64,000 nt of DNA from CAZMNY01 sp964567745. Its GTDB lineage: Bacteria > Planctomycetota > Planctomycetia > Pirellulales > Pirellulaceae. Shown here one piece after another: positions 42,660 to 51,101 of this stretch. The notes beneath the pieces are model-generated. The model ran no database searches. It saw only the letters and a list, made by a program, of their open reading frames with translations, and was not told the DNA's origin. The stretch spans positions 1 to 64,000 of the forward strand of contig CAZMNY010000024.1 of assembly GCA_964567745.1 (NCBI GenBank). The letters run 5' to 3'. Both the position numbers and the translations under genes were made by a program. The first letter of the stretch is position 1. Each line of letters starts with the position of its first letter.

Positions 42660-42879
42660 GAAAACCTTAGCGAGCATGGCACTTTAGCAGGTCAGGCTGC
42701 AAGCGGCCGCAAATCCCATTCACCACCCGATTCTAACCGTGAGCGGCGGAGTTCGCAAGAAGCGTTGGCGAGCGCCGCTTCAACTTGTGGCCGAAGCAAC
42801 TCGCATTCGCTGACAATGCGAGGCCAGCCTATTACCCGAAAGCACCGAAATGACGCTTCTTGGTGGTAACCAAGTTTTT
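42660..42879 (+). ncRNA. Candidate structured RNA upstream of the HEAT-like gene
   Basis: About 220 bp without an ORF that can fold on the plus strand into AGCGGCG/CGCCGCT (42742-42748 with 42773-42779), CTCGCATT/AATGCGAG (42800-42807 with 42815-42822, 7-base loop) and a terminal CTTGGT/ACCAAG hairpin with a T run. Ending in a terminator is what an sRNA or riboswitch would look like. It matches no RNA family I can recognise: the GGTCAGG near its start is not followed by the SRP-RNA GNAR-loop sequence. No covariation evidence is available. Confidence 0.3.
42859..42879 (+). terminator. Intrinsic-terminator-like hairpin
   Basis: CTTGGT (42859-42864), loop GGTA, ACCAAG (42869-42874), then TTTTT (42875-42879). 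A small but perfect stem 75 bp before the HEAT-like gene, at the end of the structured intergenic region. Confidence 0.45.
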
Positions 42880-42953
42880 GCAGTCGGCGTACAATAGAGA
42901 GTGAATTCGAGGAACCTAGTCAATTCAAACCGCACCCCGAAACTTCCCCCATC

Positions 42954-44132
42954 ATGCCCGGCCGCAGAACCTCCATGATCGATGCAGCTTTTCGATGGCT
43001 CGTGATCTTCGTCGTGTTTGCGATTGCGCAGACCCAGACGCTGCATGCGGATGAATCGCCTGAGTCGTCGAAGCAAATGACGAACCTGGTTGAGCAGTTG
43101 GGAAGCGAAGATTTCGGCGCGCGGGAAAACGCATCGCGGCAACTGCTGTCGGCAGGCATGGCGGCGTTCGACGCCTTGAACGACGGCGCGAGAGATGCCG
43201 ATCGCGAAGTTCGCTATCGTTCGTTGCGGCTTCTTCGCCTAGTCAAAGAAAATGATTTTAAACGACGGCTGGAGCAATTTGCGAAAGGCGAATTGCCGAA
43301 GTCGCCGCTGCCCGGTTGGACGAAGTTCGAAAAATTACTCGGCAACTCGGTTGCGACGCGCGAGTTGTTTGTCGACATGCAACGGGCGGAGCCGGAACTG
43401 ATGGCGGCGATCGATCGTGGTGCCTTGGCGACAGCCACCGCGTTGACGCTTCGCACTCAGAAGCTCGATGTGGCGAGCCGTCTTTATCGCTATCGGCTAA
43501 CGACGGGTGATATCGCCGCCCTCCTGTTGGCGGCAGGCGACGAGAAAGTCGAGATGACGTCAGCGGCCACGTCAACGCTAAATCGGTTTTGCATGGCGCA
43601 CGGATTCGCCTCCTCCGCCTCGCTTGGCTCACACAAGCGAGCTATGCGACTGTTACTTGGTCGCTGGGTGCGCCGCGGCGAAGGTTGGTCGGCCTACCGG
43701 GCGATGGAGTTGGCGAGAAAGTTTGGATTGCAGGACGGCCTCGTGCCGGCTGCGGACATTCTCAGGTCAGACATGATTCAAACCAACGCCAAGCAGTATG
43801 CCATCTTGACGGTCGCTAAACTTGGCGATGCGAGCCACGTCCCGCTGCTCCGCTCGTTGCTCGACGACCCGACCGTTTGTTCGACCCAACGGTTTCAACT
43901 GAATGGCGAGAATGTGCAACTGCAAGGTCAGCTACGCGACGTCGCGCTGGCCGGAGCGCTGCACCTACTCGACCAAGACCCGCTGAAATTCGGGTTCAAC
44001 GCCAAATTGGCGAAACATCCCGAGACGGTTTTCCAGGTCAACACAATCGGATTCATTAATCAGAAGGAACGCGACGCGGCCTTCAAGAAATGGGAGTCGT
44101 TTGAGCCGAGGCTGACAAAGTCCGGCCGCTAG
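42954..44132 (+). CDS. Exported HEAT-repeat-like protein
   Basis: A 392-residue protein with a signal peptide (MPGRRTSMIDAAFRWL, hydrophobic core, cleavage near LHADES). ATG 42975 is an alternative start that leaves the same core. The mature part is all-helical with HEAT-like motifs: LVEQLGSEDFGARENASRQL followed by DADREVRYRSLRLLR, and later ILTVAKLGDASHVPLLRSLL. Such proteins are protein-protein adaptors; planctomycetes encode many. No enzymatic domain is seen. Its stop is 42 bp before the miniature element at 44175. Confidence 0.72.
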   Translation: MPGRRTSMIDAAFRWLVIFVVFAIAQTQTLHADESPESSKQMTNLVEQLGSEDFGARENASRQLLSAGMAAFDALNDGARDADREVRYRSLRLLRLVKENDFKRRLEQFAKGELPKSPLPGWTKFEKLLGNSVATRELFVDMQRAEPELMAAIDRGALATATALTLRTQKLDVASRLYRYRLTTGDIAALLLAAGDEKVEMTSAATSTLNRFCMAHGFASSASLGSHKRAMRLLLGRWVRRGEGWSAYRAMELARKFGLQDGLVPAADILRSDMIQTNAKQYAILTVAKLGDASHVPLLRSLLDDPTVCSTQRFQLNGENVQLQGQLRDVALAGALHLLDQDPLKFGFNAKLAKHPETVFQVNTIGFINQKERDAAFKKWESFEPRLTKSGR

Positions 44133-44174
44133 TTCGGCCTCGAACGAGTCCGCCAATTCGGTCGCCGATACGGA

Positions 44175-44283
44175 CTAGTGCAGCGTCAACACTAAGAATT
44201 AGGATCCCAGTGTTTGTATCGTACGCCGCCAAGTCAAGTTGCGCCGAAGCCAACCCCCATTTTTAGAGTTGACGCGGCACTAG
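44175..44283. mobile_element. Miniature inverted-repeat element (CTAG family), copy 3
   Basis: A 109-bp element in the opposite orientation to the copy at 5507-5615, differing by about three substitutions. The ends CTAGTGCAGCGTCAAC and GTTGACGCGGCACTAG are near-perfect inverted repeats. It lies between convergent genes, and its right terminus provides the TAG stop codon (44280-44282) of the ACT-domain gene. Confidence 0.85.
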
Positions 44284-44780
44284 TCATCCGTGCCCATATC
44301 GGTCAGGTCTCGTTCGCTGATCAGGCTGAAATTCTTCGAGTGCAGCGTATCCATGGCCATTTCGATGTTGTCCACCATCAGGGCGACGGCTGGCCGTCCA
44401 TGAGGTCGAACGAGCAGCGGATAAGCTTGGACGATGTTGATTTCGGCCTGCAGAAGAGCCGTGCAGACTCGCAGCAGCGGTTGAGAGCCTGGCGGCAATT
44501 CGACGCCAATCAGATCGCTCTCAATCATGGCCAATCCGGCTCGTTCCAGAATCTCACGCCCCTGCTCGGGATGGCTGAGCAGAAAGCGAACGAAAGCACA
44601 TTCGGTGGCGTCGTTAATCGAAAGCGCGACGATTCGAACTTTGCTGCCTTCGAAGCGGCGAACGACCTCAAGCAATTGGCCAACTCGGTTCTCTAGGAAC
44701 ACCGTGAATTGCCGAATCGTGGGGAAATCGCGCGCCCTGGAAATAGGGATTTCCGTCGACGCCCCGTCACCAATACTCAT
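44280..44780 (-). CDS. Tandem ACT-domain protein
   Basis: A 166-residue protein with two ACT-like modules: residues about 20-75 (QFTVFLENRVGQLLEVVRRF) and about 90-150 (GSQPLLRVCTALLQAEINIV). ACT domains bind amino acids or related small ligands and usually regulate amino-acid metabolism; stand-alone tandem ACT proteins are common and mostly uncharacterised. ATG 44780 is chosen because GGAG lies 6 bp upstream; ATG 44786 is the alternative. The stop codon TAG lies within the terminus of the miniature element, so the natural C-terminus may have been slightly altered by the insertion. Confidence 0.8.
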   Translation of the reverse strand: MSIGDGASTEIPISRARDFPTIRQFTVFLENRVGQLLEVVRRFEGSKVRIVALSINDATECAFVRFLLSHPEQGREILERAGLAMIESDLIGVELPPGSQPLLRVCTALLQAEINIVQAYPLLVRPHGRPAVALMVDNIEMAMDTLHSKNFSLISERDLTDMGTDD

Positions 44781-45018
44781 TGCCATCTCCAGTTGACGTC
44801 GGGCCGATACGCGCCGCAGCGATCCGAGTCTCAAAATGTAATCGCACCAACTATAAGAGAGGGACCGATTTTCGTCAAATGAACTCGTACGCGAGCCAAG
44901 GCGAGTGACTCGTCTTGCGTAGCCCGCGTCGGCTCAGCCGACTATTGACAAAGCTTCGGCGATCCGTGATGTTCGCGCATCCATGCGTCCGATGAAGGCT
45001 GCCGGGGACTGACAGAAT

Positions 45019-45240
45019 AAGGAGACAGGATTAACAGGATGAAGAAGGAAGGGAATATCGAATATCGAATATTGAATATTGAATATTGAATATTGAACAA
45101 GGAATGAAGGAAGGGGACGACGAAACCAGGAAGGACGACGAAAGAAGGAAGAAGGACGACGAAAGAAGGACGACGAAAGAAGAAGCCTTTTTTCTTCGTT
45201 CTTCATCCTGTCAATCATTGGTTAATCCTGTCCAACAAAA
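45019..45240. repeat. Intergenic repeat block with 7-bp tandem array and inverted ends
   Basis: The 527-bp spacer 44781-45307 has no gene and is dominated by this block. It starts GAGACAGGATTAACAGGATGAAG, or its first 20 bases at least, and near 45203-45231 carries inverted counterparts (CTTCATCCTGTC, TTAATCCTGTC). Inside are six tandem 7-bp units (AATATCG/AATATTG, 45054-45095) and several GAAGGACGACGAAA units (45116-45186). A related but diverged block is at 60247-60325. Confidence 0.7.
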
Positions 45241-45307
45241 GTTGCAGTGAGCCGGACAGGCTAACGAGTCAGGATTTACCGAATACGATGGAGGGTGGGA
45301 GGCGGCG

Positions 45308-45724
45308 ATGGTTAGGCGAAGATTCAAAATGACGATTCGGGTTCGGTACCAAGAAACCGATGGGCAAGGCCGCGTGCATCATAGTAACTACCTGACCTAC
45401 TTCGAGCAGGCTCGGGTCGAGATGCTTCGAGCGGATAACATCAGTTACAAGCAGATTGAAGCCGAAGGGTTAATGCTCGTCGTCGCCGACGCCAAAATCC
45501 AGTATCACTTGCCTGCAGTCTACGATGACTTGCTGGACATCGATGTCGAGACCGTGCGCGCTCGGGGGGCTCGCGTTTTTCATCGTTATCAAGTGACTCG
45601 TGGCGACGACCTCATCGTCTCGGGCGAGACGACCATTGCCAGCGTCAATCCTGATGGATCGATCGCTCGGCTGCCCGAGTGGCTGCGGACGCAACGCGGC
45701 GCACCGAAAGACGAGTTGCCTTGA
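45308..45724 (+). CDS. Acyl-CoA thioesterase, YbgC/4-hydroxybenzoyl-CoA type
   Basis: A 138-residue single hot-dog-fold protein. RYQETDGQGRVHHSNYLTYF is the family signature with the catalytic Asp in ETDGQG and the H-x-x-Y-L-x-Y-F segment; EQARVEML follows. It hydrolyses short or aromatic acyl-CoA and in many bacteria the gene is linked to tol-pal, which is not the case here. GGGAGG lies 6 bp before ATG 45308. The C-terminal VNPDGSIARLPEWLR matches the family end. Confidence 0.88.
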   Translation: MVRRRFKMTIRVRYQETDGQGRVHHSNYLTYFEQARVEMLRADNISYKQIEAEGLMLVVADAKIQYHLPAVYDDLLDIDVETVRARGARVFHRYQVTRGDDLIVSGETTIASVNPDGSIARLPEWLRTQRGAPKDELP

Positions 45725-45759
45725 GCTGCCGCGTTATCGAATCTAACGGTCGCTCGTCG

Positions 45760-47705
45760 TTATCGCTTCATCATCGCGTTGGCCAGCTCGTCGGGTTTGA
45801 CTTTGCCGTCGCCATTAGCGTCGAGATTCTTGTAGCGTTTGAGAATCGCTACCGCAGCCAGTTCGGCCTTGTCGAGCATACCATCGCCGTCCTTGTCGTA
45901 CTTCTTGATCATGCTTACCGCATAGCTCAAGTAGCGTTTCGACGGCCCGCTGCTGCCGCCGCTGCTCGACTTGCTCGACTTGCTCGAATCCGAACTCGAA
46001 TCCGAACTCGACGTTGAGCTGGACGACGTACTGACCGAACCTCGCACTTTGCCGTCAGCATTGGCGGTAAGGGCTTCGGCGATCGTAATCATTCCGTCTT
46101 TATTCGTGTCAAACTGGAAGAAATCGGCGAGGACTTCGTCCGACCAGCTCGAGGCAAATTCGTTCATCGCGATTTGGGCGTCAGCATTCTTGTCACTATC
46201 GAGGAACCAACCAGGCAGATCATCTTTTTCTTTGATCCGCTCACTGGCCGTGGGAGCTCGATACGACTTGGCCGGCGTATCGTCGGCCTTTTTTCTGTCT
46301 CCGCCGCTGGAGCTGCTACCGCCAGACCGCGAACTGAAAAATGTTCGGCCTTGGGACGACGATGATCCGCCAGATCGGCTTGAACTCGATTGGTTGCCAT
46401 ACGTGGATGTGAGGAATTTCGCCAATTCCTTCTTGTCGACTCGGTTGTCGCGGTTTCGATCCGCGCTGGATGGATTGGTTCGCATGCCTGACCATTCATC
46501 GCGATCCAAGTAGCCGTTCTTGTTCCGGTCGTATCGCTGCATCGTGAAGTCGAGCATCCGTTGTACTCGCGGATCGACAGAGGCGGACGAACCACCGGAA
46601 TCACTGACGAAGAACTTAGGGCCATCTTTCTTCGATCCGCCCTTCTTCTTGTCCTCGTCCGTCTTGCGGCGGTTTGCGTAACGCAGCGCCATTTCGTCAA
46701 CGGTGAGTTTGCCATCGCCGTTTCGGTCGTACTGGAACGGGTCATCACTCCAACGCCCGCTGGCCAATTCCGCTTTATTCAAGAATCCGTCTTTATCTCG
46801 GTCGTAGCGACGGAATCGATCGGACGCGTATCGTCGGTCTTCATCGGTGATTTGAACCGTGTCGAATTCAGCGCCCTCGCCGAAGCCCGGCACGAGCGGA
46901 AATTCAAAGTCGGTTCCAAATCCGGCGACCAAGGGCTGCTTTTCCTCTTTCGCCGAAGATGACGAAGACTCGCCGGACGAGGGAGGAGAGCCGCCACGGA
47001 AACCGCCGCTGCTTCGCATCTGCTCCATCGCGCCAGTCAATTTGGAAATTGGAATTGGCTTGGAGAGATCGATCGGCATGGTGCGAGCCATTCGCTGCAG
47101 GATGAACTGGGCGGGGCCCTGCTGTTCATCTGGATCAATCATTCCATTGCCGTTTCGATCGAGCCGCTTGAGAAACTCGCTCGAGCCACCGCTTCGACTT
47201 CCGCCCATCGTTCCGCCGCGGCTGCCCATCGAACCTCGGCTGCCTCCAAAACGGCTACCCCCCATCGATCCAGNNNNNNNNNNNNNNNNNNNNNNNNNNN
47301 NNNNNNNNNNNNNNNNNNNNNNNNNNNNNNNNNNNNNNNNNNNNNNNNNNNNNNNNNNNNNNNNNNNNNNNNNCGGCTGCCCATCGAACCTCGGCTGCCT
47401 CCAAAACGGCTACCCCCCATCGATCCAGGATCGCCGCCGCCTTGACTTCCGCCAAAACTGCCACCTCGACTGCCTCCGAAACGGCTACCCATCGATCCAG
47501 GATCGCCGCCGCCTCGACTTCCGCCTCGGCTGCCTCCAAAACGGCTACCCCCCATCGATCCAGAATCGCCGCCGCCTCGGCTACCGCCAAATCCGCCCCG
47601 GGATCCACCTCGGCCGCCAAAGTCCTGAGCGAGGACTGGGGCGTTAAGCATGCAAAACACGGCGAAAGCAAATAGACCCAAACTGGTCAGTCGCGGACGG
47701 CGCAT
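45760..47705 (-). CDS. Exported protein with Ser/Arg/Gly repeats and nine EF-hand motifs (contains gap)
   Basis: A signal peptide (MRRPRLTSLGLFAFAV to VLAQD) is followed by a long GGSRFGGSRGG-type repeat interrupted by the 100-N gap. Nine EF-hand loops then follow: DRNGNGMIDPDE, DRDKDGFLNKAE, DRNGDGKLTVDE, DRNKNGYLDRDE, DRNRDNRVDKKE, DKNADAQIAMNE, DTNKDGMITIAE, DKDGDGMLDKAE and DANGDGKVKPDE. Most keep the D-x-D/N-x-D/N-x-x-x-x-x-x-E calcium ligands; DRNRDNRVDKKE and DKNADAQIAMNE are degraded. Ser-rich linkers separate pairs. It is likely an extracellular calcium-binding or wall-associated protein. The frame agrees on both sides of the repeat if the real gap is a multiple of 3 different from 100. 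Confidence 0.82.
47274..47373. other. Assembly gap (100 N) in a coding repeat
   Basis: Exactly 100 N within the SRGG/SMGG-encoding repeat of the EF-hand protein; the flanking bases on each side are the same repeat, so the assembler collapsed or could not span it. Confidence 0.98.
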
Positions 47706-48165
47706 GTGGAAATTCTCCGACTCGAAAAGGCTGCGAGATTTGACGTACCAAGCCTAAAGCTCTGGTTTCGATTTTACCTAACTCTGTGCAGAATTGGTAG
47801 TTGCATTTCTCAGCGTGCCGCGGTAATCCGCAACTTTCGACACGCATCTGAGGCTGCGTGCGGAAGCCGACGCACAACGACCTGCTCACCTAACCGCCGG
47901 TGAACACAAAAGTTTCGCGTATTCTGGCAGAGTCGAAAATCGCGCGAGTTCTCGGGCACCTAACGACGGCTGGTCCAATCTCCCCATCCGTCGAGAATTC
48001 GTGCCTTTGGCTGAAATCACCGCCCGGTCAGGCCACGAATGTCGAACCGGTCGCCGAAATTCGACGGCCAAGCAGTCGCTCGCTACAATCGTCCCACTCG
48101 TGATGAACGTGTGGAATCGGAAACTGAGTCAATTCTTGGGTGTTTGCAGCGAAGGGGGACGTTTG
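47706..48165. other. Divergent intergenic region
   Basis: About 460 bp between the EF-hand gene and the transporter. GAAGGGGGA at about 48151-48159 is the transporter's Shine-Dalgarno. The upstream open frame from 48001 is continuous with the transporter but its translation is not membrane- or signal-like. Nothing else is recognised. Confidence 0.5.
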
Positions 48166-49713
48166 ATGAGCCAGGGCGAGGCGACCAGGGAAAATGATTT
48201 GGTCCCAGCGGATGTCATCCCGCCAGGTTCGTTGCCGCCGCTGAAATACCGGGATCTGCCCGAGCCGCCCGCGTTTTGGAAAATGGCCGGCCCGAGCATC
48301 ATCTTGGCCGGCCTTGCGCTGGGCAGCGGTGAATTTGTTCTTTGGCCCTACATCACATTCAAGAGCCAATTCGTTTTCTTCTGGGCCTGTTTGCTCGGCG
48401 TCACCACTCAGTATTTTCTCAACATGGAGATAACTCGCTGGTCGTTGGCGACCGGCGAAACTGCCGTCGGCGGTTTCGTCCGGCTCAACCGCAACTTCGC
48501 CTGGATCTTCCTGATCCTCAACATCGTCCCCTGGATGATTCCCGCCTGGGCGAAAGGAGCGGCTCAACTGCTGAGCTGGCTTGTTTGGGGGCCGCAAATC
48601 GATGCGGCGACCGGCGCGATCGTCGGCACTCCGTACGACACCGAAATCGCGATCGGCGGCATGGTGTTCTGCGGGCTTGTGCTCACGGCGGGCCCAGTCA
48701 TCTACGAGACAATTGAACGAGTGCAGATGTTTCTCGTCTCGCTCGTCATGCTGCTCGTCGTGCTGATCTCTGTTTGGCTGCTCAAAGATCGGCCCGACGC
48801 CATCGTTGCTCAAACCACAGCCGTTTTGACGCTTGGGTCGCCTCAGTTTATTCCGACGCTCGACGGTGATTTGACCACGGCCACGCTGCTCGGCGCGCTC
48901 GCCTTCGCCGGCGCCGGGGGCACAATGAACCTCGGCCAGAGCAATTACATCCGAGACAAAGGGTACGGAATGGGCCGGTTCATCGGCCGCATCACGAGCC
49001 CTCTTACCGGCCAGAAAGAACCGATCACCGAGGTCGGCTATCACTTTCGAGATACGGACGAGAACCGGCGGAACTGGAAGGCGTGGTGGAAGGCCGCCAG
49101 TCTTGAACACTTCATCAGTTTCTTCCTGACCTGCATTGTCTGTCTCGTGCTCTTATCGCTTTTGAGCTACGTGCTTTTCTTCGACCGCGACGGGAATCCC
49201 ATCCCCTCCGCCTCGCAGTTTGGCCGAGACATCTCGTTTATTTGGGGTGAGGCGACTCGGTTGGAAGAGCTTGTCGGTGGCGTCGCCAAGTTGTTGTTTC
49301 TCGTCATGGGCGTGGCGATCCTGTTGACAACCGAGTTCGGCGTGTTGGACGCGTGCAGTCGCGTTTCGACGGACATCGTCAAGGTTTGCTGGCTCAGGCA
49401 AAGCAACAAATGGTCGGAGAGCCGACTCTATTTTGTATTCCTCTGGGGAACCATCCTCGTCGGCTCGGTGATTCTGCTGGCGGCAAAGTTCGGCATCGAC
49501 GTCGGCGCGATGCGGCTGTTCAAACTGACGGCTGCGATGAACGGGGGCGTGATGTTCATCTACAGCGCAGCGCTGCTGTACATGAATCGGTGGCGACTAC
49601 CGCCGAATGTTCGCATGCCGACCTGGCGGATGGCCATTATGATTTGGTCCGTGCTGTTCTTCGGCTTCTTCGCGATTTGGGCCGTCTTGACTTGGGTGAT
49701 TCCGGCGGGCTAA
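48166..49713 (+). CDS. Nramp-related membrane transporter
   Basis: A 515-residue polytopic protein with about eleven hydrophobic helices. The first, GPSIILAGLALGSGEFVLWP, sits where Nramp proteins have the D-P-G-N metal-binding helix, but the sequence is G-x-A-L-G-S-G-E, so this is the divergent Nramp-like branch that lacks the canonical metal ligands. Helix 6 region reads ALAFAGAGGTMNLGQSNYIRD. A cytoplasmic loop of about 60 residues (YGMGRFIGRI to NWKAWWKA) lies between helices 7 and 8. ATG 48166 is preceded by a good Shine-Dalgarno. The substrate cannot be assigned; divalent metal transport is not assured. Confidence 0.75.
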   Translation: MSQGEATRENDLVPADVIPPGSLPPLKYRDLPEPPAFWKMAGPSIILAGLALGSGEFVLWPYITFKSQFVFFWACLLGVTTQYFLNMEITRWSLATGETAVGGFVRLNRNFAWIFLILNIVPWMIPAWAKGAAQLLSWLVWGPQIDAATGAIVGTPYDTEIAIGGMVFCGLVLTAGPVIYETIERVQMFLVSLVMLLVVLISVWLLKDRPDAIVAQTTAVLTLGSPQFIPTLDGDLTTATLLGALAFAGAGGTMNLGQSNYIRDKGYGMGRFIGRITSPLTGQKEPITEVGYHFRDTDENRRNWKAWWKAASLEHFISFFLTCIVCLVLLSLLSYVLFFDRDGNPIPSASQFGRDISFIWGEATRLEELVGGVAKLLFLVMGVAILLTTEFGVLDACSRVSTDIVKVCWLRQSNKWSESRLYFVFLWGTILVGSVILLAAKFGIDVGAMRLFKLTAAMNGGVMFIYSAALLYMNRWRLPPNVRMPTWRMAIMIWSVLFFGFFAIWAVLTWVIPAG

Positions 49714-49771
49714 ACAAGTCAGACAATGGCATCACGAGGTCTTTCCTCACGAAGTCCAACGATGCCGCCGA

Positions 49772-50899
49772 TCATCGCAGCGAGGCGACTGCCATGTTCG
49801 CCAAGCGGACCAGACGCCATGGCGCTTTCTGACGAATGGCCGTCGTGAACAGGATAAAGAAGGCGTCGAGTTCGCGGTCCATCCAGACCATCGTGCCTGT
49901 CGCGCCGGTGTGGCCAAAAGCGTCGCGGCTGAGTAGATCGCTGAAACAATCGGGCGAGCCGAGTCGATTGAGTTGCCAGCCGAGCCCCCAAGGGATCGTT
50001 CGCCGAACCGACTCGGGTAAATCCGGGTAATCGTCCAGTCGATTCGTGGTGGCGAGTTCGATCGTTGGGCGAGACCAGAGGTGCCTTGTGTCATGCCGTC
50101 CATAATTCAACATGCAATCGCAGATGACTCCGATGTCTTCCGGCGAGCTGAAGACGCCGCCCCAAGGCGAGGCGAAGTTGCGCCAGTACTCGCTGTTCCA
50201 GTGGCAATCCGTCTCGGAGGCGCCTGCCGCCAATTCGACCGAGGCGATGCGTTCTGAGTCGATCGATCCGGCGCCGAGCGATGTCGAGTTCATGCCGAGC
50301 GGTTCAAACACCTCGGACCGAAGAAATTCGGCCAGGGATTGCCCACTGAGTTTCTCGACGAGCGCCGCGACAACGAGAGTGCCCATACTTTGGTACTGGT
50401 AATTTTCACCAGGCGGAAAATCGAGTTTTGTTTCACGAATCGCGGCGTCGACGAAACGGCCCATCGAGGCGTGAGCCACTCGGAGTTGCTGATTGTTCGG
50501 CAACATGTCAGGCAAGCCGGAAGTATGGGTAAACAAATGGTGAACCTGTACTCGCCGCTTGCCGTTGGCCGCGAATTCTGGGAAATACCGCACGACTCGA
50601 TCGGACAAATTGAGCAGCCCGCGTTCAACGAGAATCAGGCCTGCAAGATATGTCAGCGGCTTGCTGATCGAGGCGAGGAGAAAGACGCCGTCCCGGCGAA
50701 TCGGCGTCGCCTCGAGCGGCGATTGACGCCCAAAGTACTGCGGCTCAAGCATCCGGCCTCGACGCCCGATCGCCATCGCGGCGCCCGGAATCGCGGGTGA
50801 TTCGCCCTCGGTCCACGATTCGAGAAGCGCATTGGCGGCCTGCCATTGTGCGGGGTCGATTTCAAGTTCTTCGACGGAAGTGATCGGGAGGTGGGGCAT
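49772..50899 (-). CDS. Serine hydrolase of the beta-lactamase/DD-peptidase class C fold
   Basis: A 375-residue soluble protein. S-x-x-K is Ser77-Ile-Ser-Lys80; the Tyr motif is in GENYQYQSMGTL, and FGHTGATG near the C-terminus takes the K/H-T-G place. The VHHLFTHTSGLPDML block is typical of the PF00144 family, which includes esterases, D-aminopeptidases and class C beta-lactamases. No signal peptide is seen, so a cytosolic esterase or peptidase is more likely than drug resistance. It lies on the opposite strand to, and converges with, the transporter. Confidence 0.87.
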   Translation of the reverse strand: MPHLPITSVEELEIDPAQWQAANALLESWTEGESPAIPGAAMAIGRRGRMLEPQYFGRQSPLEATPIRRDGVFLLASISKPLTYLAGLILVERGLLNLSDRVVRYFPEFAANGKRRVQVHHLFTHTSGLPDMLPNNQQLRVAHASMGRFVDAAIRETKLDFPPGENYQYQSMGTLVVAALVEKLSGQSLAEFLRSEVFEPLGMNSTSLGAGSIDSERIASVELAAGASETDCHWNSEYWRNFASPWGGVFSSPEDIGVICDCMLNYGRHDTRHLWSRPTIELATTNRLDDYPDLPESVRRTIPWGLGWQLNRLGSPDCFSDLLSRDAFGHTGATGTMVWMDRELDAFFILFTTAIRQKAPWRLVRLANMAVASLR

Positions 50900-51101
50900 C
50901 GCGCTTGCTGTGGGTTTTCGGGATTATCTGGGGGGCCGTGATTCAACCGAAAGCGAGTCGTTCTGCTTTTCTATTGTTCAATAGAGCTGCGATCGCCATG
51001 ATAGAGGAAGCGACGCAGTGCCGCCTCGTCATTGGCTGTCGAAAGTAAGTTCGTCCTTTGTGGCGAGCGAGAAGTTGACGATAACCAAGGTATTTCATTT
51101 G

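Noticed and set aside
42685..42720. SRP (4.5S) RNA suggested by CAGGTCAGG
   Set aside because: The GGAAGGAAGCAGC loop that must follow in SRP RNA is absent.
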